64,000 nucleotides of DNA, taken from NCBI GenBank assembly GCA_963722415.1, contig CAVRNI010000009.1:62001-126000 (forward strand), in the 5' to 3' direction. The notes beneath the pieces are model-generated. The model made no database searches, was not told the DNA's origin, and was given only the letters and a program-made list of their open reading frames with translations. The position numbers and the translations under genes are program-made. Shown here piece after piece: positions 16,469-25,500 of this stretch. This DNA comes from JALOLG01 sp963722415 (GTDB taxonomy: Bacteria; Actinomycetota; Acidimicrobiia; Acidimicrobiales; Ilumatobacteraceae). Every line of letters starts with the position of its first letter. The first letter of the stretch is position 1.

Positions 16469-17046
16469 ATCGCGACGACCGGCGCGGCGATGGCGTCCGC
16501 GCTCCACGGTGCGTGTTCGCGCAGATCGACGAGCTCGCCGACCATCGCCGGACCCTCTGACCGTCGCGCCGCACGGGTCGACGGCGGGAGCTTCTCCCAT
16601 CGCGCGTCGCTGACGAGCCGGCGTACGAACCGTTCGGCCGCATCCGCCGGATCGCCCCGTGTCGCGAGCGCGTCGGCACCGGCTGTGGTTCCCGGCCACC
16701 AGTCGAGCCACGACAACGGCGTCTCGTACACGGCGACGGCGACGACGAGCTCCGGGTGCCGCGCCGCGGTCGCCAGGGCGACGTTGCCGCCGTAGCTGTG
16801 ACCGAACACGAGGGCGCGGCGTCCATCGAGCAGCCCGACGAGATCGCTCACCTGCTGGTCGACCCCGAACGGTCCCGGATGCGAGACCGATCGCCCGTAG
16901 CCGCGGCGGTCGTAGCGCAAGACCCGGAATGCGTGGTCGAGGCCGCGGCTGAGGCGCAGCAGACCGGCCGACCGGTCCATCGTGCCGTGCACGAGCGCGA
17001 TCAGCGGCGCGTCGACATCCCCGGTCTCGTGTGACCAGACCTTCAT
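16219..17046 (-). CDS. Alpha/beta hydrolase
   Basis: This protein begins KVWSHETGDVDAPLIALVHG, the first strand and oxyanion HG of the alpha/beta hydrolase fold. The nucleophile elbow is FGHSYGGN (Ser), with Asp or Glu probably in IYGERGAAHHRA and the catalytic His in EARHFGPNTH. The family includes esterases, haloperoxidase-like enzymes and hydrolases of unknown substrate. ATG 17046 overlaps the pyk stop (ATGA). The recognisable fold ends near 16305 (VAAAIVDLAS); the last 30 residues overlap the opposite MFS gene and may result from a small indel. Confidence 0.8.
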   Translation of the reverse strand: MKVWSHETGDVDAPLIALVHGTMDRSAGLLRLSRGLDHAFRVLRYDRRGYGRSVSHPGPFGVDQQVSDLVGLLDGRRALVFGHSYGGNVALATAARHPELVVAVAVYETPLSWLDWWPGTTAGADALATRGDPADAAERFVRRLVSDARWEKLPPSTRAARRSEGPAMVGELVDLREHAPWSADAIAAPVVAIYGERGAAHHRAGTEFLARELPDCHVVEVAEARHFGPNTHAAAVAAAIVDLASLTTPRSTMRPAAIVAAAADRTNEPPMPTLS

Positions 17047-18512
17047 GCGACCTGGACGATGCGGAGCACGTCGGCGGCGGCGGTGCTCTGGCGATCGGGC
17101 GCACCGGCGAGCACGAGCACCGTGTCGCCGGCTGCGATCTTGCCCTGGTCGAAGGCCGTCTGGACCGCGAACCACACCATCTCGTCGGTCGTGGTGTACA
17201 TGTCGACCTCGATCGGGTCGACGCCCCACGACAGCGTCATCCGATTGACCGTCGACGCCAGCGGCGACAGGCCGATCAGCTGGGCCTTGGGTCGGAACCG
17301 AGCCATCGCCCTGGCGGTCCGACCGCTGCGCGTGCAGCACAGGATCGCTGCCGCGCCGGCGTCGCGAGCGGCCTGCGCGGCGGCGTGCGTGAGTGCCGCA
17401 GTGATGCGATCACCCGGTGAGTACCAGTGGTCGCGTTGGAGCCGGCCCAGCCATTCCGACCATTGCTGGTAGTTCGCCTCCGCCTCGGCCCGCTCCGCGA
17501 TGCGACTCATCGTGGCCACCACAGCCGCTGGCGCCACCCCGACCGCGGTCTCCGCCGACAACATCAACGCGTCGGTCCCGTCGAACACGGCGTTGGCCAC
17601 GTCGCTGACCTCGGCCCGGGTCGGCGACGGAGCAGTCACCATCGACTCCAACATCTGGGTGGCCGTGATCACCGGCACGCCGAACTCGACGCACTGCCGC
17701 ACGATCGACTTCTGCAGGTGCGGCACGTCCTCGAGCGGGCAGTCGATCCCCAGGTCACCCCTGGCGACCATGATCGCATCCGACACGGCGAGGATCTCGG
17801 TGAGGTTCCCGAGCGCCGCACTCGTCTCGATCTTGGCGACGAGCTGGGCCCGATCGCCGACGACCTCGCGCACCGCCATCATGTCGGCGGGGGCGCGGAC
17901 GAACGACACGGCGATGAACTCGACTCCGGCCGCGGCCACGATCTCGGCGAGCTCGAGATCCTCCTCGGTCGGTGTCGCGAACCGCGACCGTTCCGACGGC
18001 AGGTGGACACCAGGGCATCCCTGTGCGCGTCCGCCGTTCTCGACCACGGCGACGGCCGAGGTCGGCGAGATCTGTTGGATGCGGGTGCTGATCGCTCCAT
18101 CACCGATGATCACGCGATCGCCGACCGCCAGATCGTCGAGGAACCCGTCGTAGTCGACGTGGATCACGTCGGCATCGCTCGGTCTGTCACCGACCTCGAA
18201 GCGGATGATGCTCCCCGCCGCCAGCAGGACGCCCGGCGACAGGAACTCCCCTGCCCTGATCTTGGGTCCAGGGAGATCGGCGAGCACCCCGATCGGTTTG
18301 CCGAGCGTCGCCGAGACCTCGCGCACGCGTGCGAGACGACCGAGGTGTTCGGCGGAGGAGCCGTGGCTGAGGTTGAGGCGCACCACATCGACACCGGCTG
18401 TCACGAGGGCGACGAGCGCATCGTCACCGTCCGTCGCCGGCCCGAGGGTGGCGACGATCTTCGTGCGACGGGTCACACCCGGAGGCTCCAGGATCTTCGA
18501 ACGGCGAGTCAC
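17043..18512 (-). CDS. pyk: Pyruvate kinase
   Basis: This protein catalyses the final ATP-yielding step of glycolysis, phosphoenolpyruvate to pyruvate. Family markers are RRTKIVATLGPA, VVRLNLSHGS, KIETSAALGN with the catalytic Lys, the signature MVARGDLGIDCPLEDVPHLQ and TATQMLESM. The C-terminal allosteric domain is present (CTRSGRTARAMARFRPKAQLIGL). GTG 18512 has a TAGATA hexamer 7 nt upstream; GTG 18476, preceded by GGAG, gives the usual N-terminus. The first 20 residues hold a near-duplication (VTRR-K at residues 1 and 13). It is coupled to the downstream hydrolase. Confidence 0.96.
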   Translation of the reverse strand: MTRRSKILEPPGVTRRTKIVATLGPATDGDDALVALVTAGVDVVRLNLSHGSSAEHLGRLARVREVSATLGKPIGVLADLPGPKIRAGEFLSPGVLLAAGSIIRFEVGDRPSDADVIHVDYDGFLDDLAVGDRVIIGDGAISTRIQQISPTSAVAVVENGGRAQGCPGVHLPSERSRFATPTEEDLELAEIVAAAGVEFIAVSFVRAPADMMAVREVVGDRAQLVAKIETSAALGNLTEILAVSDAIMVARGDLGIDCPLEDVPHLQKSIVRQCVEFGVPVITATQMLESMVTAPSPTRAEVSDVANAVFDGTDALMLSAETAVGVAPAAVVATMSRIAERAEAEANYQQWSEWLGRLQRDHWYSPGDRITAALTHAAAQAARDAGAAAILCCTRSGRTARAMARFRPKAQLIGLSPLASTVNRMTLSWGVDPIEVDMYTTTDEMVWFAVQTAFDQGKIAAGDTVLVLAGAPDRQSTAAADVLRIVQVA

Positions 18513-18519
18513 ACCTGCT

Positions 18520-18525
18520 TATCTA
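18520..18525. promoter_or_regulatory. Self-complementary hexamer shared by two divergent genes
   Basis: TATCTA reads TAGATA on the other strand. It is 8 nt before ATG 18534 on the plus strand and 7 nt before GTG 18512 on the minus strand, so one site could serve as the -10 for both genes. The final base is A rather than the usual T in both directions. Confidence 0.35.
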
Positions 18526-18533
18526 GTCGATCG

Positions 18534-19158
18534 ATGGAGCTGCTGTTGATCAGACACGCGTTGCCGGTGCGCCGCGAGCTGGTCGTCGGGGCGGCCGACC
18601 CGGAGCTTTCGACGGCAGGACAGGCGCAGGCCGCGCACCTCGCCGCCTACCTCGCGACCGAGCGCCTCGACGGCGTCTACACCAGTCCGCTGCGGCGCGC
18701 CGTCGAAACGGGTGCTCCGGTCGCCGCCCATCACGGGCTCGAGCCGGTCATCGTCGACGACGTCGCCGAGTGGGATCGCATGTCGCCCGAGTACGTTCCG
18801 GTCGAGGAGCTCAAGGCGGCCGACGACCCACGGCTGGAGGGCGCTCGTCGCCGGCGTGTGGACGAGCGACGAGAGTCCCGCCCAGTTCCGTGCCCGCGTC
18901 CTGGACGCGATCGAGCGCCTCGTCGATGCCCACGCGGGCGGCCGCATCGCGGTGGTGTGCCACGGTGGGGTGATCAACACCTACCTCGCTGCCGTGCTCG
19001 GCCTCGATCCGATGCGTCCCGGCTTCTTCTACCCGAACTACACGTCGATCCATCGCGTGATGGCAGCCGGTACCGGACAGCGTTCGATCCTGACGATCAA
19101 CGAGACATCGCACCTCCGCGGCACCGGGCTGCCCATCGGGCTGCACCAAACTGGTTGA
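18534..19158 (+). pseudogene. Histidine phosphatase family protein, frameshifted near 18832
   Basis: Two frames make one phosphoglycerate-mutase-like protein of about 207 residues. The first has LLLIRHALPVRRE with the catalytic RH, the YTSPLRRAVETGAPVA block with the second Arg and a proton-donor Glu candidate in VAEWDRM. The second frame resumes with WRALVAGVWTSDESPAQF and holds RIAVVCHGGVINTYLA with the second catalytic His. The switch lies in ACGGCTGGAGG near 18828-18838 and needs one base. Because both halves are intact, a sequencing indel is more likely than decay. The substrate is unknown. It is followed 2 nt later by the aminopeptidase gene. Confidence 0.8.
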
Positions 19159-19160
19159 CG

Positions 19161-20442
19161 ATGCCCGGACCACACTCGCTCGCCGACCTCGTCAGCCATC
19201 TCGACTCCTCGCCGTCCCCGTTCCACGCCGTCGAGTCCGCTCGCGGGCGGCTCGAGGCGGCTGGGTTCGGCGCCGTCTCGGAGCGCGATGCGTGGGACGG
19301 TGTCCCCGCGCGTGGCGTCATCGCCCGTGACGGCGCGCTGATCGCCTGGGTCCTGCCGGCCGACGACCGTCCCGACGCCGCGTTCCGACTGGTCGGCGCC
19401 CACACCGACTCGCCCGGCCTCCGTGTCAAGCCCTACCCCGACACCGATGCGGCGGGCTGGCGTCAGCTCGGCGTCGAGGTCTACGGCGGTGTGCTCCTCA
19501 ACTCGTGGCTCGACCGCGACCTCGGCATCGCCGGACGAGTCCTGACCGGCGACGGCTCGTCGCACCTCGTCGACGTGCACCGTCCGGTCGCGCGCGTTCC
19601 ACAACTCGCGATCCACCTCGATCGCGGCGTGAACGACAACGGCTTGAAGCTCGACGCTCAGCAGCACGTCCATCCGGTGTGGGGCAGTGGGACGTCGACA
19701 CCCGGCGAGTTCGCCGAATGGCTCGCCGACGCCGCCGACATCGACGCGCCGGTCTGGTGGGAGCTGTGCCTCTACGACGTGCAGGGTGCCGCCGTTCTGG
19801 GAGGCGATGTCTCGCTGCTCGCCAGCGGTCGTCTCGACAACCAGGTGTCGTGCTGGGCGGCCACGACGTCATTGGCCGCATCACCGGCCGCCGACGACGG
19901 TGTCGATGATCGTCCTGAACGACCACGAGGAGGTCGGGTCGGCGAGCACGACGGGTGCCAGTGGACCGCTCCTCGAGCACGTCCTCGAGCGGCTCGTCAC
20001 CGCCCGCGGCGGCACGCGGGACGACCTGCTCCGCGCCCTGTCGATCTCGACATGTGTGTCCGCCGACAACGCCCACGCGGTGCACCCCAACTATCCGGAG
20101 CGCCACGAGCCCTCCCACCGGCCACTCGTCAACGCCGGTCCGGCGATCAAGCTCAACGCCAACCAGCGGTACGCGACGTCGGCGGACACGGCAGCGGTGT
20201 TCCAGCGTGCGTGCGTCGCGGCGGGCGTCCCGTGGCAGGTCTTCGTGTCCCGCAACAACATGCCCTGCGGCTCGACGATCGGGCCGCTCACCGCCACTCG
20301 GCTGGGGATCGCCACGGTCGACGTCGGCGTGCCGCAACTGTCGATGCACTCCGCCCGCGAGTTGTGTGGCGTCCACGATCCGGCGTGGCTGGCGTCGGCC
20401 CTCGCGGCCTACTTCGTCGAGGCGGCCTCCGGCGTGCCCTGA
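19161..20442 (+). pseudogene. M18 family aminopeptidase, frameshifted near 19890
   Basis: Read through one indel, this is a complete M18 metallo-aminopeptidase of about 426 residues (aspartyl-aminopeptidase type), a cytosolic dodecameric exopeptidase. The first frame has the start HSLADLVSHLDSSPSPFHAV, the first zinc His in VGAHTDSPGLRVKP and GRLDNQVSCWA with the bridging Asp region. The second frame has VLNDHEEVGS (Glu pair), SADNAHAVHPNYPERHEP, AIKLNANQRYAT and the final zinc His in QLSMHSARELCG. The break lies in CACCGGCCGCCGACGACG. Its end overlaps plsC by 34 nt, tail to tail. Confidence 0.83.
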
Positions 20443-21119
20443 TCGCGTCCGACGCGGCGCTGGGCCTCGTCGTACAAGCGCTGCAAATCGGCATGAAGCC
20501 GGTCGGAGTGCTCCTTGAGCACCGCACGCGGCAGGCGCTCGCCGGCGCCGATCGGAGCCGGGATCGGCGGGCCGATCACGACGTGCACCTTGCGCGGGTA
20601 GCAGAAGCGCGATCCGCGTGGCATCACCCGATCGGAGCCGCCGATGCCGACGGGCACGATCGGAACGCCCGCCTTGGCGGCCACGTAGGCCGCACCGTCG
20701 AACAGCGGTTGCACGATCGGTCCGTCCTTGCGCTCACCCTCCGGGTACAGGACGAGCACCTCGCCCATTCCGAGCACTTCGATGCAACGCCGCAACGCCT
20801 CGCGATCTGCCGTGCCCCGCGTGACCGGGAACCCGCCGAGGGCCGACAACAGCCAGCCGAAGGCGCGGTTGTCCCACAGGGTGTCCTTGCCCATGTACCG
20901 CAATCGACGGCGCGTGACGCAACACGCGATCGGAGTGTCGACGTACGAGCGGTGGACCGGCGCGAGAACGAACGCGCCGGTGCGGGGAACGTGCTCGCGC
21001 CCGTCGATCGACATGCGCGTGTAGAGCCGCGTGATCGTGGCCGTGATCGCCCGCGCCGCCTGGTAGGCGAGCCGGCTCGTGAGACCACCTCCGGCAAGGC
21101 GGGACGCGACACGACTCAC
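20409..21119 (-). CDS. plsC: 1-acyl-glycerol-3-phosphate acyltransferase family
   Basis: This 236-residue membrane-associated acyltransferase of the PlsC superfamily makes phosphatidic acid from lysophosphatidate or acylates a related acceptor. The catalytic HX4D motif is HRSYVD, the substrate loop is LYPEGERKDG, and the VPIVPVGIGGSDRVMPRG block is also typical. GTG 21119 overlaps the cmk stop (GTGA), the same pairing as in several actinobacteria. The exact acceptor is not provable from sequence. Confidence 0.88.
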   Translation of the reverse strand: MSRVASRLAGGGLTSRLAYQAARAITATITRLYTRMSIDGREHVPRTGAFVLAPVHRSYVDTPIACCVTRRRLRYMGKDTLWDNRAFGWLLSALGGFPVTRGTADREALRRCIEVLGMGEVLVLYPEGERKDGPIVQPLFDGAAYVAAKAGVPIVPVGIGGSDRVMPRGSRFCYPRKVHVVIGPPIPAPIGAGERLPRAVLKEHSDRLHADLQRLYDEAQRRVGRDQGTPEAASTK

Positions 21120-21754
21120 GCCAGCAGCCCGACGATCTGCTCGACGACCTCGTCGATGCTCATGTCGCTCGTGTCGACAACGACCGCGCCGGCGACCTCC
21201 CGCAGCGGGCTGTCGGCGCGCGTCGAGTCGAGGCGGTCGCGCTCGACGATGGCCGATTCGACCTCGTGCAGGTCGCCGCCGATCTCGCCGACCCTGCGTT
21301 CCGCTCGGACGCGGGGCGTCGCCGTGATGTACAGCTTCAACCGGGCGTCGGGGAACACCACGGACGCGATGTCGCGGCCCTCGACGACTCCCCCACCGCG
21401 CGCCCGCACCCAGTCCCGTTGACGTTCGACGAGCTCGGAGCGCACCCCACTGTTGGCGGCCACCACGCTGACCGCCTGGGTGACGTCGCGCCCGCGGATC
21501 GCCACCGTGGCATCGATGCCGTCGACGCGGACACCGTCGTCGTCGACCGCCAGGTCGACCGCTCGAGCGAGCGCGGCGACCCCGTCGGTGTCGTGGACCG
21601 GGATCCCCCGGCGCATCGCCGCGAACGTGACGGCCCGGTACATCGCACCCGTGTCGAGGTACTCGAGACCCAGCCGGCGCGCCACCGCCCGCCCGACGGT
21701 GCTCTTGCCAGCACCTGCCGGACCGTCGATGGCGATCACGATCGGTTCCGTCAT
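21116..21754 (-). CDS. cmk: Cytidylate kinase
   Basis: This 212-residue P-loop kinase phosphorylates CMP and dCMP. The P-loop is IDGPAGAGKSTVGRAVA, followed by LDTGAMYRAVTFAA, the CMP-binding insert, GRDIASVVFPDARLKLYITA, and the lid RAERRVGEIGGDLHE. The length and motifs are normal. It is coupled with plsC, and a perfect 7-bp inverted repeat lies just upstream at 21781-21796. Confidence 0.96.
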   Translation of the reverse strand: MTEPIVIAIDGPAGAGKSTVGRAVARRLGLEYLDTGAMYRAVTFAAMRRGIPVHDTDGVAALARAVDLAVDDDGVRVDGIDATVAIRGRDVTQAVSVVAANSGVRSELVERQRDWVRARGGGVVEGRDIASVVFPDARLKLYITATPRVRAERRVGEIGGDLHEVESAIVERDRLDSTRADSPLREVAGAVVVDTSDMSIDEVVEQIVGLLA

Positions 21755-21780
21755 CGCCGGTTCACGCCCATTGTCCGATC

Positions 21781-21796
21781 CCGGTTCGTGAACCGG
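21781..21796. repeat. Inverted repeat CCGGTTC-GT-GAACCGG
   Basis: Perfect 7-bp arms around 2 nt lie in the 50-nt gap between guaB1 and cmk, both on the minus strand. A further half site, CCGGTTCA, occurs at 21758. It could be an operator for cmk or a weak terminator; there is no T-run. Confidence 0.5.
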
Positions 21797-21804
21797 TCAA
21801 CGGA

Positions 21805-23241
21805 TCACCACGACGTCCCCAGCGGACGACCTTCGTCGTAGCCCGCGTGGCTCTGGATGCCGACAAGGGCACGTTCGTGGAGCTCGGGGATCGTCGCCGC
21901 GCCGGCGTACGTGCACGCCGAGCGCACACCGGCGACGATCTGGTCGATGATGTCCTCGACGCCCGGACGCACCGGGTCGAGATACATCCGCGAGCTCGAG
22001 ATGCCCTCCTCGAACAGCTCCTTGCGGGCCCGGTCGAGCTCGGTCTCGGCGCGATTGCGATTCTTCACGGCGCGGTTCGATGCCATCCCGAAGCTCTCCT
22101 TGTAGAGCCGGCCATCGGGATCGCGCAGCGTGTCGGCCGCCGACTCGTACGTGCCGGCGAGCCACGACCCGAACATCACGTTCGCCGCGCCCCCGGCGAG
22201 CGCCAGTGCGACGTCGCGCGGCCAGCGGACCCCGCCGTCGGCCCAGATGTGCTTGCCGAGCCGAGCCGCCTCGTTCGAGCACTCGACGACGGCCGTGAAC
22301 TGTGGGCGGCCGACGCCGGTCATCATCCGGGTGGTGCACATCGCGCCCGGTCCGACGCCCACCTTGACGATGTCGGCGCCGGCTTCGATCAGTTGACGCG
22401 TGCCTTCGGCGGTCACGACGTTGCCGGCGACGATCGGCGTGCCGGGGACGGCGGCGCGCACGTGCTCGACGACCTCGAGGACGGCGGTCTGGTGGCCGTG
22501 CGCAGTGTCGATGACGAGGATGTCGACGCCCATCGCGGCGAGGGCCGTGGCGCGCCCGATCGGATCGGCGTTGATCCCGACGGCGACGGAGATCAGCAGG
22601 CGGTCGTCGGCGTCGACGGCCGGGCGGTAGATGGTCGAGCGCAGCGCGCCCTTCGACGTGAGCACGCCGAGCAGCCGGCCGTCGGCGTCGATCACGGGTG
22701 CCATCGACAGTCGGGCGTGGGTCAACAGCTCGAAGGCCTTCTCCGGGTCGATGTCGGCGGCGAGCGTGACGAGATCGCTGCTCATCACGTTGCGGAGTTG
22801 CGTGAACCGGTCGAAGCCCGCCGCGTCGTGTTCGGTGAACACCCCGATCGGATGCCCATCAGAGTCGATGACCACCACCGCACCGTGTGCTCGCTTGTAG
22901 ACGAGCCCGAGCGCGTCGCCGATCGTGTGGGTCGGTGTGAGCGTGATCGGCGTCTCGAACACCGGATGACAGGCCTTGACGAACCTGACCACGGTCTCGA
23001 TCACGTCGACGGGGATGTCCTGCGGGAGCACGGCGACGCCGCCACGCCGAGCGACCACCTCCGCCATGCGCCGCCCGGCCACCGCCGTCATGTTCGACAC
23101 CACGAGCGGGATGGTGGTGCCGACACCATCGGGTGTGGTGAGATCGACCCCGAACCGCGATCCGACAGCCGACAGGTTCGGCACCATGAACACGTCGTTG
23201 TACGTGAGGTCGTGACTTGGGTTCGGATGCAGCATCCGCAT
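21805..23241 (-). CDS. guaB1: GuaB1 family IMP dehydrogenase-related protein (probable GMP reductase)
   Basis: This 478-residue TIM-barrel protein with an inserted CBS pair (about residues 95-215) belongs to the GuaB1 group. The catalytic loop is GVGPGAMCTTRMMTGVGRPQ with the thioimidate-forming Cys, and VIDTAHGHQTAVLEVV and IWADGGVRWPRDVALA are typical barrel blocks. The TTRMMTG sequence after the Cys differs from true IMP dehydrogenase; mycobacterial GuaB1 was shown to be a GMP reductase regulated through its CBS domains, so purine salvage from GMP to IMP is the likely role. TAACCT lies 9 nt before ATG 23241. Confidence 0.88.
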   Translation of the reverse strand: MRMLHPNPSHDLTYNDVFMVPNLSAVGSRFGVDLTTPDGVGTTIPLVVSNMTAVAGRRMAEVVARRGGVAVLPQDIPVDVIETVVRFVKACHPVFETPITLTPTHTIGDALGLVYKRAHGAVVVIDSDGHPIGVFTEHDAAGFDRFTQLRNVMSSDLVTLAADIDPEKAFELLTHARLSMAPVIDADGRLLGVLTSKGALRSTIYRPAVDADDRLLISVAVGINADPIGRATALAAMGVDILVIDTAHGHQTAVLEVVEHVRAAVPGTPIVAGNVVTAEGTRQLIEAGADIVKVGVGPGAMCTTRMMTGVGRPQFTAVVECSNEAARLGKHIWADGGVRWPRDVALALAGGAANVMFGSWLAGTYESAADTLRDPDGRLYKESFGMASNRAVKNRNRAETELDRARKELFEEGISSSRMYLDPVRPGVEDIIDQIVAGVRSACTYAGAATIPELHERALVGIQSHAGYDEGRPLGTSW

Positions 23242-23276
23242 GGCCGGATCAGGTTAACTGCACCGTCGCGCCGCCC

Positions 23277-23282
23277 TACGCT
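23277..23282 (+). promoter_or_regulatory. Putative -10 (TACGCT) of alpha/beta hydrolase
   Basis: TACGCT lies 7 nt before GTG 23290. On the opposite strand TAACCT (23256-23251) faces guaB1, making a compact divergent pair. Confidence 0.45.
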
Positions 23283-23289
23283 GCGGACC

Positions 23290-23980
23290 GTGACGGTCCC
23301 CGTGGTCCTCGTGCACGGCTGGGGTGGATCGTTCGCGTCCACGTGGGAGCGCAGCGGTTTCACCGCCCTCTTGGCCGATGCCGGCCGCGACGTGATCGGC
23401 GTCGACCTGCTGGGTCACGGCACCGCACCGAAGCCGCACGAGCCGGCGGCCTACGCCGACCTGACCGCCCGGATCGTCGAGGCGCTGCCGGAGGGCCCGG
23501 TCGACGCGGTCGGCTTCTCGCTCGGCGCGCTGACGCTGCTGCGGGCCGCGATCGCCACGCCCGAACGGTTCCGGCGCCTGGTGCTCGCCGGGATCGGCCG
23601 CAACGTCTTCGAGCGCGACGACGCGGCGACGGCGCGCATCCTCGCCGGTGTCGAGGGGACGGGAGAGTGACGACGACGACAACCTCGCCCGTCTGTTCGG
23701 ACAGTACGCGAGGATCGAGGGCAACGACGCGGTTGCGCTCGCGGCCGTGCTGCGCCGGCCGGACCCTGGGCCGATCACGCCGGTCGACATCGCTCGCGTC
23801 ACGTGCCCGGTGCTCGTGGCCCTCGGCGATCACGACTTCGCCCAGCCCGCCGACGCGCTCGTCGACGCGCTCCCCGATGCCCGCTTCGTGGCGCTGCGCA
23901 ACACCGACCACTTCGCGACCCCCGAATCGTTCGCGTTCATCGACGCCGTGCTCGACTTCCTCGATGCCGTTCCCGCCTGA
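23290..23980 (+). pseudogene. Alpha/beta hydrolase, frameshifted near 23660
   Basis: Two frames together give an alpha/beta hydrolase of about 230 residues. Frame one has VPVVLVHGWGGSFASTWE, VIGVDLLGHGTAPKP and the nucleophile elbow VGFSLGALTL (Ser). It is cut by a TGA after GVEGTGE; frame two continues ESDDDDNLARLFGQYARIEG, LVALGDHDFAQPADAL with the catalytic acid, and NTDHFATPES with the His. A single-base indel in GGGACGGGAGAGTGACG explains the break. The substrate is unknown. Confidence 0.78.
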
Positions 23981-23998
23981 TGCCGCAGTCCTCGGATC

Positions 23999-24971
23999 GT
24001 GGCAGCGGGATCGTGGCTCGTCATCCACGATGTCGAGACGGCCGTCGGACGGCTGCGCGCCGGTGGCGTCGTCGCGGTGCCCACCGAGACCGTCTACGGC
24101 CTCGCCTGCCGACGCCGAGAATCCAGCGGCCGTCGCCCGCATCTTCGAGATCAAGGGTCGGCCCGCCGGCCATCCGCTGATCGTGCACCTGGCAGATGCC
24201 GGTCAGCTCGATGACTGGGCACGCTCGGTCGCACCGGCGGCACGCGTCCTCACCGCCGCGTGCTGGCCAGGGCCGCTCACCGTGCTCGTGGAACGCAGCC
24301 CACGCGTGCTCGACGTCGTCACCGGCGGGCGGCCGACGGTCGGGATCCGCGTCCCGTCCCACCCGATGACGCTGGAGTTGCTCGACCGCTTCGGCGGCGG
24401 GATCGCGGCGCCGTCGGCGAACCGCTTCGGACGGGTCAGCCCGACCACCGCGGCGCACGTCGTCGACGACCTCGGGGCACGGCTCGACCCGGCACGCGAC
24501 GCGATCCTCGACGGTGGTCCCACACCGGTCGGCGTCGAGAGCACGATCGTCGACTGCTCCGTCGAACCACCCCAGATCCTCCGGCCCGGCGGCATCCCGA
24601 CCGAGGACATCGTGCGGCTCCTCGACGGTGCCGTCATCTCCGCCACCGGAGCGCCACGGGCGAGCGGGATGCTGGAAGCGCACTACGCACCGCGGTGTGA
24701 GGTGCGCCTCGTCGAATCAGCAGCCGCGGCCGAGCAGATGGTGGCGGCGTTGCGCCAGGAAGGCAAGCGCGTCGACGTCCTCGACGGCGGCGACGACGTC
24801 GTCGAGCTCGCCCGCACCCTCTACAGCGAGCTCCGGCGCGCCGACGAACGGACCCTCGACGCGCTCGTCGCCGTCCTCCCGCCCGCGCGTGGGATGGGCC
24901 ACGCGATCCGTGACCGCCTCACGAAGGCGGCGACTGGTTCGGATCCAGCTGGGCCCAGTCGAGCCGGTTGA
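23999..24971 (+). pseudogene. Threonylcarbamoyl-AMP synthase (Sua5/YrdC), frameshifted near 24107
   Basis: Read through one indel, this is a full-length Sua5-type protein: a YrdC domain that forms threonylcarbamoyl-AMP for tRNA t6A, plus the C-terminal Sua5 domain. Frame one has GVVAVPTETVYGLA; frame two continues DAENPAAVARIFEIKGRPAGHPL, PGPLTVLVERS, VGIRVPSHP, IAAPSANRFGRVSPTTA and STIVDCSVEPPQILRPGGI, then the Sua5 linker ASGMLEAHYAPRCEV. The extra base lies in TGCCGACGCC. The 3' end overlaps the J-domain gene by 53 nt. GTG 23999 is the only sensible start nearby. Confidence 0.83.
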
Positions 24972-25491
24972 GGTTCGCCACCCACGCGTCGCGAACGGCG
25001 TCGACATCGGGGAGCAGGTCGTGGCCGACCGTCGCGATCGCGATGCTCACGGTGCTGGCACCGGCGTCGGGCAGGATGTCGAGCCGGCACCAGCAGTCGA
25101 ACGGCTCGACGAGATGCGACTCGAGCACGTATGGCGGATCGTCGACCAGCACTTCTCCCAACCAGTTGGCGACGACGACCAGCGCCTCGAACGTCTCGAC
25201 CGGGAGTGCCTCGACCGTGAACGACGGATTGTCGGTGGCGACCCGATGCCACCCGGCGGGGCGTGTCTCGTCGGGCTCATCGACGGCGGCCTCGACGTCG
25301 AGGGGCGGCGCGGCGGGCCTCGACAGCGCCGTCAAGGCCGCGTCGGCGGCGGCGTTGATGGCCTGCATCCCCGCCGCGTCGCCGCCGTGGTCAGGGTGAG
25401 CCCGCTTGGCCAGCCGGCGGCGCGCCCGATGCACGTCGTCGGCCGACGACGTCGGATCGATGCCGAGCAGCTCGAACGGGTCCTGCTCCAT
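24919..25491 (-). CDS. J-domain protein of unknown partner
   Basis: This 190-residue protein has an N-terminal J-like domain (about residues 4-55): DPFELLGIDPTSSADDVHRA and the KRAHPDHGGD loop with the HPD triplet needed to stimulate DnaK ATPase. The rest lacks the G/F linker and zinc fingers of DnaJ; it has an alpha/beta-looking C-terminal part (VVVANWLGEVLVDDPPYVLE, DCWCRLDILPDAG) that I cannot place. A role as a specialised co-chaperone is an inference. It sits 9 nt downstream of xylB. Confidence 0.75.
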   Translation of the reverse strand: MEQDPFELLGIDPTSSADDVHRARRRLAKRAHPDHGGDAAGMQAINAAADAALTALSRPAAPPLDVEAAVDEPDETRPAGWHRVATDNPSFTVEALPVETFEALVVVANWLGEVLVDDPPYVLESHLVEPFDCWCRLDILPDAGASTVSIAIATVGHDLLPDVDAVRDAWVANLNRLDWAQLDPNQSPPS

Positions 25492-25500
25492 CGGGGACGC

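Noticed and set aside
17427..21422. A plus-strand open frame of more than 1300 codons
   Set aside because: It is antisense to pyk, then in frame with the first part of the phosphatase and M18 genes, then antisense to plsC and cmk. High GC gives long open frames; composition and lack of conserved motifs outside the real genes show it is not one protein.
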